A DNA stretch of 64,000 bases from Listeria swaminathanii. GTDB lineage: Bacteria > Bacillota > Bacilli > Lactobacillales > Listeriaceae. Position numbers and translations under genes: made by a program. Positions 28,469 through 36,049 of the stretch are shown one piece after another (the stretch's first letter is position 1; every line of letters begins with the position of its first letter). The notes below the pieces were generated by a model. The model saw only the letters and a list, made by a program, of their open reading frames with translations. It searched no databases and was not told where the DNA came from. The stretch is from NCBI RefSeq assembly GCF_014229645.1, contig NZ_JAATOD010000002.1, forward strand, positions 310,001-374,000, in the 5' to 3' direction.

Positions 28469-28480
28469 TAGGTTAACCTA
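28469..28480 (-). promoter_or_regulatory. palindrome at the predicted malE transcription start
   Basis: TAGGTTAACCTA is a perfect 12-bp palindrome beginning about 8 bases past the predicted -10 element, at roughly +1 to +12. It could be an operator or a 5'-end structure; no protein is assigned. Confidence 0.4.
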
Positions 28481-28487
28481 TGCATTT

Positions 28488-28517
28488 ATTATATGCTGAT
28501 TCCGAAAGCGTTTACAA
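28488..28517 (-). promoter_or_regulatory. predicted sigma-A promoter of malE
   Basis: On the minus strand TTGTAA (28512-28517) and TATAAT (28488-28493) are 18 bases apart. The cre site overlaps the -35 element. Confidence 0.75.
28503..28516 (-). promoter_or_regulatory. cre site (CcpA) on the malE promoter
   Basis: CGAAAGCGTTTACA matches the cre consensus TGWAANCGNTNWCA at 13 of 14 positions and covers the -35 element, predicting repression in glucose. Confidence 0.85.
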
Positions 28518-28530
28518 GGGGATTTCACAT

Positions 28531-28542
28531 GTTACCGATAAC
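28531..28542 (-). promoter_or_regulatory. candidate LacI/MalR-type regulator site upstream of malE
   Basis: GTTACCGATAAC has LacI-family symmetry GTTAnCGnTAAC with a central CG. A near-identical element occurs at 30443-30454 upstream of the GH13 gene, at the same distance (13-14 bases) above the -35. The site also forms part of an inverted repeat (28523-28537 with 28553-28568). Confidence 0.6.
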
Positions 28543-28588
28543 AACATTTTTCCGGTAAACATGTGAAAAATCCCTTTACGCTGTTGAT

Positions 28589-30364
28589 TTAACTGTTTTC
28601 TTTAATAACAAGAAATCCTTTTGCCGGGATGACAAGATTATCCGATACAGCTTGATTGTTCCAAATATCTGTCGCCGAATTTTCAAATGAAATTGTGAAA
28701 TCTTTTTCTTCTTTCGCTTGATTGAAAAGGAAATGCAATTTTTCGCCATTTAGCCCTTTTGTAAATGCTGTGATGCCCGTTTCGCTATTTGCATCTAACC
28801 AAGTTAACTCGCCAGATGTAATGATTGCTTGATTATCTTTTCGAAGCGCAATTAGTTGTTTCGTAAACGCTAGCATATCTTGATTTTGTTTTGCTTCGTC
28901 CCACTCCATACATTTACGACAACCCGGGTCATTTCCGCCGTCCATTCCGATTTCTGTGCCGTAATAAATACACGGCGAACCAGTGTGCGCAAACATGAAG
29001 GCAAGCGCCTGTTTCACTTTAGCTTCGTCATTATTAGCACGCGTTAAAATCCGCGCCGTATCATGGCTATCAAGCATGTTAAACATCACTTCATTCACTT
29101 GATTTGGGTAGCGCATATATTGCTCATTAATACCCGAAACCATTTGCTCTGGCGTGATTTTTTCTTCAATAAAGTTCTCAATAATAGTTTGCGTAAATGG
29201 ATAGTTCATCACCGCATTGAATTCATCGCCAAGCAGCCAAATCCACGAATCATGCCAAATTTCACCAAGAATATAAATGTCTTCTTTTTCCGCTTGAACC
29301 GCTTTTTTAAACTCTTTCCAAAAAGCGTGATCCACTTCATTAGCAACGTCTAATCGCCAACCATCAATGTCAAATTCACGAATCCAGTAAGTTGCAATAT
29401 CAAGAAGATACTTTTGAACTTCCGGGTTAGCTGTATTTAATTTCGGCATGTGTGTCGTGAAAGCAAATGTATCATAGGAAAGCGTTGGTTCTCCTTCAAT
29501 ATTGCCATTTTCATTTTGACGAACAGGGAAACTATGAATATGGAACCAATCGCGATACGCTGATTTTTCTTCGTTTAGAACAACATCTTGCCACTCTGCG
29601 GAAGTATCGCCAATGTGGTTAAATACTGCATCTAACATAATCCGAATGCCACGTTTATGCGCTTCTTGAACCAATTTTCTAAAGGTCTCTTTGTCGCCAA
29701 AATGCGGATCAATTTTTTTATAATCAACCGTGTCATATTTATGATTAGTCGGCGCTTCAAACACAGGCGTTAAATAAACCCCATTAATGCCAAGCTCCGC
29801 TAAATAATCTAAATGCTCGATAATTCCTTCAATATCTCCGCCAAAAAAGTCTGTCGTGCTCGGATCTTTACTTCCCCACGGCAACGCATTTTCCGGAGAA
29901 ATTGCCGGATTGCCATTCGCAAAACGTTCCGGGAAAATTTGATACCAGATTGTTTTCCCAACCCATTCAGGCGCTTCGAAAGTATCCACCGCATGTATAA
30001 ACGGAAATTTAAAGTAATAATCCATCGTATTTAAATTCGCTTCGGTCGGCTCAAAAAAGCCACGTCCGCCGTAAAAGGTTGTTTCTCCCTCTGTATCCGT
30101 TAACAAAAAGCCATATTGAAGACGTCTATGCTCTGGCGTAATTGCAAAAAACCAATAATCGTGTTCTTCCGTTTCTGCTATTTTGCGCATCGTATAAGAT
30201 TCACTTTGCCATTTTCCGTCGTTCCATAAGTAAGGGTCGGCCGCAATTAGAGTAACCTCGCTAATATCCAAGCGTTTCGTTCTAATCCGAATATGTAGTG
30301 TTTTCGCGTCATAACTATAAGCATAGCTACTCGCTGGTTGATGATAAATCCCTGCTTTTTCCAT
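28589..30364 (-). CDS. neopullulanase/maltogenic amylase/cyclomaltodextrinase (GH13_20)
   Basis: 591 aa. An N-terminal CBM34-like beta domain (about residues 1-125, VTLIAADPYLWNDGKW...) precedes a GH13 barrel with catalytic Asp339 (DGWRLDVANE), Glu368 (ILGEIW) and Asp435 (LDSHDT). The enzyme hydrolyses cyclodextrins, pullulan or maltodextrins; no signal peptide is present, so it acts in the cytoplasm on imported maltodextrins, supplying maltose and glucose to the GH65 phosphorylase. It has its own promoter with a cre site, upstream of malE. Confidence 0.94.
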   Translation of the reverse strand: MEKAGIYHQPASSYAYSYDAKTLHIRIRTKRLDISEVTLIAADPYLWNDGKWQSESYTMRKIAETEEHDYWFFAITPEHRRLQYGFLLTDTEGETTFYGGRGFFEPTEANLNTMDYYFKFPFIHAVDTFEAPEWVGKTIWYQIFPERFANGNPAISPENALPWGSKDPSTTDFFGGDIEGIIEHLDYLAELGINGVYLTPVFEAPTNHKYDTVDYKKIDPHFGDKETFRKLVQEAHKRGIRIMLDAVFNHIGDTSAEWQDVVLNEEKSAYRDWFHIHSFPVRQNENGNIEGEPTLSYDTFAFTTHMPKLNTANPEVQKYLLDIATYWIREFDIDGWRLDVANEVDHAFWKEFKKAVQAEKEDIYILGEIWHDSWIWLLGDEFNAVMNYPFTQTIIENFIEEKITPEQMVSGINEQYMRYPNQVNEVMFNMLDSHDTARILTRANNDEAKVKQALAFMFAHTGSPCIYYGTEIGMDGGNDPGCRKCMEWDEAKQNQDMLAFTKQLIALRKDNQAIITSGELTWLDANSETGITAFTKGLNGEKLHFLFNQAKEEKDFTISFENSATDIWNNQAVSDNLVIPAKGFLVIKENS

Positions 30365-30400
30365 TTTTTCTCCTCCTATATCACCTTTCGTTCTATTTCA

Positions 30401-30429
30401 AATTAGCATTTCCATTAAAGCGTTTGCAA
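30401..30429 (-). promoter_or_regulatory. predicted promoter of the GH13 gene with cre site
   Basis: TTGCAA (30424-30429) and CTAATT (30401-30406) on the minus strand are 17 bases apart. TTAAAGCGTTTGCA at 30415-30428 matches the cre consensus at 12 of 14 positions and covers the -35, the same layout as at malE. Confidence 0.65.
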
Positions 30430-30442
30430 CCTTTTCTCGCTC

Positions 30443-30454
30443 GTTAACGGTAAC
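30443..30454 (-). promoter_or_regulatory. candidate LacI/MalR-type regulator site upstream of the GH13 gene
   Basis: GTTAACGGTAAC fits GTTAnCGnTAAC and shares flanking AAnATTTT with the site at 28531-28542. It lies 13 bases above the -35 element, a position more usual for an activator than for a repressor. Confidence 0.6.
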
Positions 30455-30621
30455 AAGATTTTCGAACTATTTAACATTCTTTCAATATACTATAGAAGAA
30501 AGCCAATTATCTTTCCTCCTTTAAAGTGACAAATTAGTAACTTTACTGATTTAAAGTAAAGAGCTATAATAACTCATGGACTAATGAAATCTTTTGAAAA
30601 ACGGTCTAAAAGGAGGATAAA

Positions 30622-31257
30622 ATGGAAAATACTTTAAGCTATAGAAAACAAGGGTATTGGTTATTTTCCAGCGCAATCCTTATTGGTGTTCTCTCTCTTC
30701 TTTTGAAATTCATCATTCCCAATCAAGGTGTGTTAGAATTTATAGGTGCTTTTTTTAATGCCCTATGCATGGGGGGTATTGCTTTTATCATATTGAAAGC
30801 AGAATTCCTCGATTGGTTTAAACATTTTAGTTTCAAATGGATACTTATTGGTGCTCCTGCATTAATCATTATCGGTACTATTTTCAACATTGCGTGGGCT
30901 ACCTTCGCAGGTAGTACTACTGAAAATGGTATCAACAGTTTGATTACATGGTCTTACGTTTTTACAAGTATTCCATTTATGATACTCGGCGAAGAATTGC
31001 TATCCATTAGCTTGCTATACGCCGCTTGGAAAAAATGGAATTGGAAATTCTGGCATGCGTCCTTGCTCTGCGCTTTACTTTTTGCAACATGGCACTTGAC
31101 TTCCTATGATTTTAATTTCCTACAATGTATCATTACGTTGGCACCAGCAAGACTCATCTTGAACTACTTATTTAAGAAAACAAACTCGATTTGGGTTACA
31201 TTTATTGTTCACTTCATCTTTGATTTTATTGCATTTTTACCGATTTTACTCAAATAA
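30622..31257 (+). CDS. CPBP-family intramembrane protein (Abi/CAAX protease-like)
   Basis: 211 aa with about seven hydrophobic segments. Motifs of the CPBP family are present: EE in LGEELLSISLLYAAW, ATWHLTSYDF (motif 2, His) and VHFIFDF (motif 3, His and Asp). The arginine that usually follows the first motif (EExxxR) is replaced by Ile-Ser-Leu residues, so protease activity is uncertain. The family includes bacteriocin self-immunity proteins, but no bacteriocin gene is near. It has a strong AAAGGAGG site, is a single gene between divergent and convergent neighbours, and has a terminator. Confidence 0.85.
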   Translation: MENTLSYRKQGYWLFSSAILIGVLSLLLKFIIPNQGVLEFIGAFFNALCMGGIAFIILKAEFLDWFKHFSFKWILIGAPALIIIGTIFNIAWATFAGSTTENGINSLITWSYVFTSIPFMILGEELLSISLLYAAWKKWNWKFWHASLLCALLFATWHLTSYDFNFLQCIITLAPARLILNYLFKKTNSIWVTFIVHFIFDFIAFLPILLK

Positions 31258-31262
31258 AAAAG

Positions 31263-31288
31263 ACGCTAGGAATAAAGATTCCTAGCGT
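31263..31288 (+). terminator. bidirectional terminator between the CPBP gene and the LacI regulator
   Basis: A perfect 11-bp stem (ACGCTAGGAAT, 31263-31273, with 31278-31288), 4-base loop, A and T runs on either side. Confidence 0.93.
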
Positions 31289-31293
31289 TTTTA

Positions 31294-32259
31294 TTACTCT
31301 TCTTTTCCAGTTGTAGAGGCTCGTATCAGTAATTCAGGAGTAAATAATAGGTTTCCTTGAGGCTTTCCATGATCATTAATTTTTGCAAGTAACATCTTTG
31401 CGAGTTCTTCCCCCATTTCGACAACAGGAGAACGCACAGTAGTAATCTTCGGTGATGAAATTCTATCTAAGAAAACACCATCAAACCCTGTTACAGCAAT
31501 GTTTTCACCAAAACGGCGACCAAATGCAGCAGCAGCCCGCACGACACCGATTGCAATTCGATCTGATGCGCAAACAATCGCAATTTTTTCCGAATTATAA
31601 CGTAGTAATTCAAAAGCTTTTTCTTCCGCGACACTCGAACTATTCGCAATAAAATAGCTTTCCGGCTCCAAACCGTGTTTTTTCACTACTTCTTCGTAAC
31701 CTTCTAAACGTGATTTCATAAACTGCTCACCTAATAAATCAATTCCTAAAAAGACAATTCGCGAAAATCCAATTGCTACCATATGCTCTGTTGCAAGCTC
31801 TGTTCCTTTTTTGTTATCCACATCAATTGAATCATAACCGCGCTTATTTTCACCATAAAAAATAACTGGTTTATCGATATCTAAAAGTCCTAAATCATAA
31901 TCTTTATCGCGTATTCCTGTGACAATTAGCCCATCATACGCTCCGATATTTCTGGATCTTTGGGTAACTAATTGAAGCGAATAATAGTACTTATCTAATT
32001 CGCGACTAATCCCTGTTAGTAAGTTCATATAATATGGTTCAACTGTATCAATTTCTTCTAAAATCAAAAACTTAATGACTTGTGTCCTATTTTGAACAAG
32101 CGCCCTCGCAGCATAATTGGGTACATACTCTAAGGCTTCCATTGCACTATAAACAAGCATTTTCAGTTCATCTGAGACTTGATCTGGATGATTAATAACT
32201 CGTGAAACTGTCATTTTGGAGACATTTGCCCGTTTCGCAACATCTGCTAAAGTCGCCAT
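31294..32259 (-). CDS. LacI-family regulator, probable maltodextrin regulator MalR
   Basis: 321 aa from ATG 32259, which is preceded by GGAGGAGG; the longer reading to 32343 has no binding site. The N-terminal HTH reads ATLADVAKRANVSKMTVSRVINHPDQVS, with the hinge helix near residues 48-58 (YVPNYAARALVQ), then the periplasmic-binding-like effector domain. It lies next to the GH13-mal genes and is the only LacI protein in the window, so it is the natural candidate for the GTTAnCGnTAAC sites at 28531 and 30443. Effector is unknown, plausibly maltose. Confidence 0.92.
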   Translation of the reverse strand: MATLADVAKRANVSKMTVSRVINHPDQVSDELKMLVYSAMEALEYVPNYAARALVQNRTQVIKFLILEEIDTVEPYYMNLLTGISRELDKYYYSLQLVTQRSRNIGAYDGLIVTGIRDKDYDLGLLDIDKPVIFYGENKRGYDSIDVDNKKGTELATEHMVAIGFSRIVFLGIDLLGEQFMKSRLEGYEEVVKKHGLEPESYFIANSSSVAEEKAFELLRYNSEKIAIVCASDRIAIGVVRAAAAFGRRFGENIAVTGFDGVFLDRISSPKITTVRSPVVEMGEELAKMLLAKINDHGKPQGNLLFTPELLIRASTTGKEE

Positions 32260-32337
32260 CTCCAACCTCCTCCATTCATAATCTTCCTTATTGTACCATC
32301 TTTTACGCAAAAAAAAATATGAATTAACCCACAAAAA

Positions 32338-32368
32338 AAGCATTCTCCCTAAAAGTTCGAAAATGCTT
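32338..32368 (-). terminator. intrinsic terminator of the small membrane protein gene
   Basis: Minus-strand AAGCATT/AATGCTT stem (32362-32368 with 32338-32344) with a 17-base loop, followed by T7. It lies downstream of the gene ending at 32398. Confidence 0.75.
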
Positions 32369-32397
32369 GGTTTATTATAGTTATGTAATGAGTCATT

Positions 32398-32634
32398 TTA
32401 TAGTGTTTGCCACTTTTTTTGAGAGACTCTGCGTTCTTTCGTTTGTTGATAAGTTTTGATAATCACTCTAAATAATTGATGAGTTCCGCCAATGATAGAT
32501 CCAATGACAACAGCAACAAGTATCGTTGTTAGAAAACTAATAAATGGAAAACTAGATGCATTCATTGCAGCAATTCCTAATATAAAAACAATAATAGTAG
32601 GTAGTACATAATACCTAATGTCCTGTTCCTGCAT
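32398..32634 (-). CDS. small two-TM membrane protein of unknown function
   Basis: 78 aa from ATG 32634, where AAAGGGGC is placed correctly; the reading to 32709 lacks a site. Two hydrophobic segments (about residues 10-27 and 33-52) precede a basic cytoplasmic tail. Not recognised beyond a general small membrane protein; it is a single gene with a terminator. Confidence 0.75.
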   Translation of the reverse strand: MQEQDIRYYVLPTIIVFILGIAAMNASSFPFISFLTTILVAVVIGSIIGGTHQLFRVIIKTYQQTKERRVSQKKWQTL

Positions 32635-33175
32635 ACAAAGCGCCCCTTTACCAAAATTATAACTCCCATCAACTACTGAAATTATAACGCGAAAACTGGC
32701 TTTTTTCAAGGGTTAGACGGATTTTAGAACCACCTTATAAAAATGATAAATGGCTCTATATAGCGCTTTCTAAAGACGCCCTAAATCCACTCAGTATGAA
32801 TTCATCAAAAAGAAAAATTTGTTACCACTTTGTAACATTAAGTAAGTCCTTTTACTTATTTTAAGTTAAGCTAATATTTATTCATTTTTTTAGATAAGTA
32901 TTACTATTTATTGCCCTTTTTTCTGATTTAATTGCCCATTTATTTATAGCATATACAAAATACCGTGCTCTTCTTTTTGTTTCATAAAATTTTCTCCTGC
33001 TTTTGCAAAAAACTTTTTTCAGGCGGATTATTTTGTTTTTCAAAGTCGTATTCGTTGTAAAATGCTTTTTTACTTAAATGAAAATGACTTTTTCCAGCAA
33101 AAATTAACTTCAAAAAAGAAAATTCCATTTTTTACAAAAAAAGAAATACCAGTTATGCTTACGTTGTTCCATTAT
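32635..33175. other. long AT-rich intergenic region
   Basis: About 540 bases without a supported gene. It includes two TATAAT-like elements on the minus strand just before the 78-aa gene (near 32655 and 32682) and an imperfect repeat GTTACCACTTTGTAAC at about 32821-32836. I see no tRNA, conserved ORF or riboswitch-like element. An open frame at 33062-33292 runs through a terminator and is not credible. Confidence 0.6.
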
Positions 33176-33221
33176 AAAAACGGAAGAGTTCCCCCCTCTT
33201 CCCCCGAAGGTCTCTTCCGTT
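33176..33221 (-). terminator. intrinsic terminator of kimA
   Basis: A 12-bp stem (AAAACGGAAGAG, 33176-33187, with CTCTTCCGTTTT, 33210-33221) lies 10 bases after the kimA stop codon, with poly-A on the plus strand giving only a weak T tract on the minus strand. Confidence 0.8.
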
Positions 33222-33230
33222 TTTCTCTTG

Positions 33231-35054
33231 TTATTCTTTTAAGTGATAAGGATATGTTGACACTACTACATCCCTTTTCATTAGAAGTCTAGTGCGAATC
33301 AGTAGACTTGTTTGGTTATGAAGGACATTTTGCCAACCTTTTCTAGGAATAAATTGCGGTATTAATACCGTTAGTGAGTAATTGTCTTGATCTGCTTTTT
33401 GTTTAGCCGTGTCAATAAATTTCATTAATGGATCTGAAATGGAACGATACGGAGAAAACAGATTAGCCATGCGCACTTCAGGATGAACCCTATTCCATCT
33501 CTCAACAAATTCTTTTTCCTGTTTTTTATCAATAGAAATGTGAACAGCAATGACCGTGTCACCAATAGACTTAGCATATTGTAAGGCACCTTCAACAACC
33601 TTGGTGGTATCCGACACACAAATAATTACGGCATTTCCTTTAAAATCAGGCAAGTCCATTGTTTCGTCAATTCTAAGTTGTGGTCCCACTTTCCGGTAAT
33701 GATGTCTCGTCCGATGGAACACATAAATCATAATAGGCATAAAGATAAATACTGGCCACACAGATTCAATTCTAGTTAAAAATAACACTAGTAGAACGGT
33801 GAACGAAATCGAGGCACCAAGTAAATTAGCTGATAATGCTTTTTTCCACCCTTTTGGACGCTGTTTCCACCATTTTACAATCATCCCTGTCTGTGAAAGC
33901 GTGAATGGTATAAACACCCCGACAGAGTATAGTGGAATGAGTAATTCCGTTTTTCCTTTAAATAAAATAATTAGTAAGATAGAGCCAATTGCTAATGTAA
34001 TAATACCGTTAGAATAACCTAGTCTATCTCCTCTAGCTAAATACATTCTTGGCATAAATTTATCTTTCGCCAAGTTGAATGCTAACATTGGGAATGCAGA
34101 GAATCCGGTATTAGCTGCTAAGACTAAAATAAGTGCAGTCGTAGCTTGAATAAAATAAAACATGAAGTTTCTACCAAATACATTTTCGGCAATTTGAGAT
34201 AATACAGTTACTTTTAATTCAGGTACAGTTCCATAAACAAAAGCAAGGACAGTTATTCCTACAAAGAAGAAGCCAAGCAAGCCTGCCATTAATGTTAATG
34301 TTTTCGCTGCATTTTTTGGTCGTGGTTCTTTAAATAACGGTACTGCATTTGAAATAGCCTCAATACCAGTTAAAGAAGCCGAGCCTGATGCAAATGCTCT
34401 TAATAAAAGAAAAATCGTTACGCCTTGTACATGTGTTCCTACCGCAGCAGTTTCATGACTTGCATCCATACCAGTTAATACTTTAAATAAACCTGTAAAA
34501 ATAAGAGCTATAATAGAAAAAACAAATAAATATACTGGTATTGCGAGTAAACTAGCTGATTCAGTAATCCCCCTAAGGTTGATAATCGTTACTCCGACAA
34601 CGAGCACCACAGCTATAGGTACTGCGAACGGATATAATGATGGGACAGCAGAAACAATTGCATCTGTTCCGGACGATACACTTACAGCAACGGTAAGCAT
34701 GTAATCGACTAGTAAAGATCCACCTGCGATTAAACCAGCATTATTTCCTAAGTTCTCTCTCGAAACAATATATGCTCCCCCACCATGTGGATAAGAGTAA
34801 ATAATTTGTTTATAAGATAGATTAAGAGCAAACAAAAGAACAAGTACACAGAGCGCAATTGGTAATGAATACCACATAGCGGCAGCACTAACAGTTACGA
34901 GTACCAATAAAATCTGTTCTGTACCATACGCAATAGAAGAAAGTGCATCTGATGACAGAACTGCTAAAGCTTTTAATTTCCCCAATTTTTGGTCTCCAGC
35001 TTCTGATGTTTTCAGAGGGCGGCCGATTAATAGTCTTTTTAGCGGCGAAGCCAT
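33231..35054 (-). CDS. kimA: c-di-AMP-responsive potassium importer KimA
   Basis: 607 aa from ATG 35054 with AAAGGTAGGG upstream; this equals the length of Bacillus subtilis KimA, and the reading to 35111 adds 19 unlikely residues. The protein belongs to the APC superfamily (KUP-like): LSSDALSSIAYGTEQ near the N terminus, about 12 membrane helices, SYPHGGGAYIVSREN and TGIEAISNAVPLFKEP, and a C-terminal cytoplasmic domain of about 150 residues. It imports K+ with protons. In Listeria its activity is reported to be inhibited by c-di-AMP, the product of CdaA in this same window. I see no ydaO-type riboswitch upstream, unlike in Bacillus. Confidence 0.92.
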   Translation of the reverse strand: MASPLKRLLIGRPLKTSEAGDQKLGKLKALAVLSSDALSSIAYGTEQILLVLVTVSAAAMWYSLPIALCVLVLLFALNLSYKQIIYSYPHGGGAYIVSRENLGNNAGLIAGGSLLVDYMLTVAVSVSSGTDAIVSAVPSLYPFAVPIAVVLVVGVTIINLRGITESASLLAIPVYLFVFSIIALIFTGLFKVLTGMDASHETAAVGTHVQGVTIFLLLRAFASGSASLTGIEAISNAVPLFKEPRPKNAAKTLTLMAGLLGFFFVGITVLAFVYGTVPELKVTVLSQIAENVFGRNFMFYFIQATTALILVLAANTGFSAFPMLAFNLAKDKFMPRMYLARGDRLGYSNGIITLAIGSILLIILFKGKTELLIPLYSVGVFIPFTLSQTGMIVKWWKQRPKGWKKALSANLLGASISFTVLLVLFLTRIESVWPVFIFMPIMIYVFHRTRHHYRKVGPQLRIDETMDLPDFKGNAVIICVSDTTKVVEGALQYAKSIGDTVIAVHISIDKKQEKEFVERWNRVHPEVRMANLFSPYRSISDPLMKFIDTAKQKADQDNYSLTVLIPQFIPRKGWQNVLHNQTSLLIRTRLLMKRDVVVSTYPYHLKE

Positions 35055-35326
35055 TGTATTCCCTACCTTTTTTATTTGATTTTTAGCTAACTCCAAGTTG
35101 ACCAGACACATTATAGCACAGCTAATTTTAGATTGTAATACTAAATTAAATTATTTTAGCTACCTAATTATTTTCCGAGTGAATAATTGTTCGTAGCGCT
35201 TGTTTTCGCGTCTTTTCCAACTGAAAATTTATTTCATACGCCTTTCAATATACATACCCATTAATAAGATAAATAACTCGTTTTTTTTAGTTATATTTTC
35301 AGAAAAAAAAGAATTTAATTTGGGTA
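35055..35326. other. AT-rich upstream region of kimA and the tRNA cluster
   Basis: About 270 bases with very high AT content and no gene. It must contain the kimA promoter; I could not choose one among the many A/T runs. No riboswitch-like core is visible. Confidence 0.5.
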
Positions 35327-35356
35327 TTTACAAATGATAACCTTTTTTTATATAAT
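35327..35356 (+). promoter_or_regulatory. predicted sigma-A promoter of the tRNA cluster
   Basis: TTTACA (35327-35332) and perfect TATAAT (35351-35356) are spaced by 18 bases and lie 33 bases before tRNA-Glu. Confidence 0.75.
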
Positions 35357-35388
35357 AGTTTCTAGCGGTAAAAAACTTTTATACATAT

Positions 35389-35460
35389 GGCCCGTTGGTC
35401 AAGCGGTTAAGACACCGCCCTTTCACGGCGGTAACACGGGTTCGAATCCCGTACGGGTCA
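35389..35460 (+). tRNA. tRNA-Glu (anticodon TTC)
   Basis: 72 nt with complete cloverleaf: acceptor GGCCCGT/ACGGGTC, anticodon arm CCGCC-CTTTCAC-GGCGG, T arm with GTTCGAATC. CCA is not encoded. Confidence 0.97.
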
Positions 35461-35617
35461 CTTTTTAATCAAAAAAATCAGCTTGAAAAATATTTTTCAC
35501 TTTTTTTCAAAAAAAGCTGGTAAAATTGTTCAAAATGTTATATCATGTACTAGTATCTGTTTTTGAGAATTAATTATGCATTAGATTTCGATGTGCCAGC
35601 AGTGAGAGCGACTCTTA
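35461..35617. other. 157-base spacer inside the tRNA cluster
   Basis: Unusually long and AT-rich for a tRNA operon. It holds an imperfect hairpin (CAGCTTGAAAAA ... AAAAAAAGCTG, about 35478-35518) with adjacent T and A runs, which may terminate transcription after tRNA-Glu, and then a region that could restart it. Confidence 0.5.
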
Positions 35618-35691
35618 GCCGACTTAGCTCAATCTGGTAGAGCAACTGAATCGTAATCAGTAGGTTGCGGGTTCAATTCCTGCAGTCGGCA
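35618..35691 (+). tRNA. tRNA-Thr (anticodon CGT)
   Basis: 74 nt; acceptor GCCGACT/AGTCGGC, anticodon stem ACTGA/TCAGT with loop ATCGTAA, T loop GTTCAATTC. Reads ACG codons. CCA is not encoded. Confidence 0.95.
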
Positions 35692-35700
35692 TTTTATAAC

Positions 35701-35784
35701 GGAGGGGTAGCGAAGTGGCTAAACGCGGCGGACTGTAAATCCGCTCCTTCGGGTTCGGTGGTTCGAATCCACTCCCCTCCACCA
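35701..35784 (+). tRNA. tRNA-Tyr (anticodon GTA)
   Basis: 84 nt including an encoded CCA. Acceptor GGAGGGG/CCCCTCC, anticodon loop CTGTAAA, long variable arm (GCTCCTTCGGGTTC) as expected for a class II tRNA. Confidence 0.97.
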
Positions 35785-35795
35785 TTTTCTATTAT

Positions 35796-35867
35796 TGGGC
35801 TATAGCCAAGCGGTAAGGCAACGGATTTTGATTCCGTCATGCGCTGGTTCGAATCCAGCTAGCCCAG
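35796..35867 (+). tRNA. tRNA-Gln (anticodon TTG)
   Basis: 72 nt; acceptor TGGGCTA/TAGCCCA with discriminator G, anticodon loop TTTTGAT, T loop GTTCGAATC. The U1-A72 start is typical of tRNA-Gln. Confidence 0.97.
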
Positions 35868-35876
35868 TCATATTTA

Positions 35877-35949
35877 GAGCCGTTAGCTCAGTTGGTAGAG
35901 CATCTGACTTTTAATCAGAGGGTCGCTGGTTCGAACCCAGCACGGCTCA
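35877..35949 (+). tRNA. tRNA-Lys (anticodon TTT)
   Basis: 73 nt; acceptor GAGCCGT/ACGGCTC, anticodon loop CTTTTAA, T loop GTTCGAACC. Last gene of the cluster, followed by a terminator. CCA is not encoded. Confidence 0.97.
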
Positions 35950-35958
35950 TCCTTAATG

Positions 35959-35988
35959 AAACAAGCAAAGTAGTCACTTTGCTTGTTT
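35959..35988 (+). terminator. terminator of the tRNA cluster
   Basis: A perfect 13-bp stem (AAACAAGCAAAGT, 35959-35971, with 35976-35988), 4-base loop, then a T run, 9 bases after tRNA-Lys. Confidence 0.95.
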
Positions 35989-36049
35989 TTTTATATAGTA
36001 AAAGATAAACCATTTATTTAATAGTTTATCTTTTTTTCTAAGTATATGA

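Noticed and set aside
33062-33292. 76-aa open frame on the plus strand upstream of the kimA end
   Set aside because: It runs through the kimA terminator and overlaps the kimA coding end, has no supported binding site and a low-complexity Lys/Phe composition.
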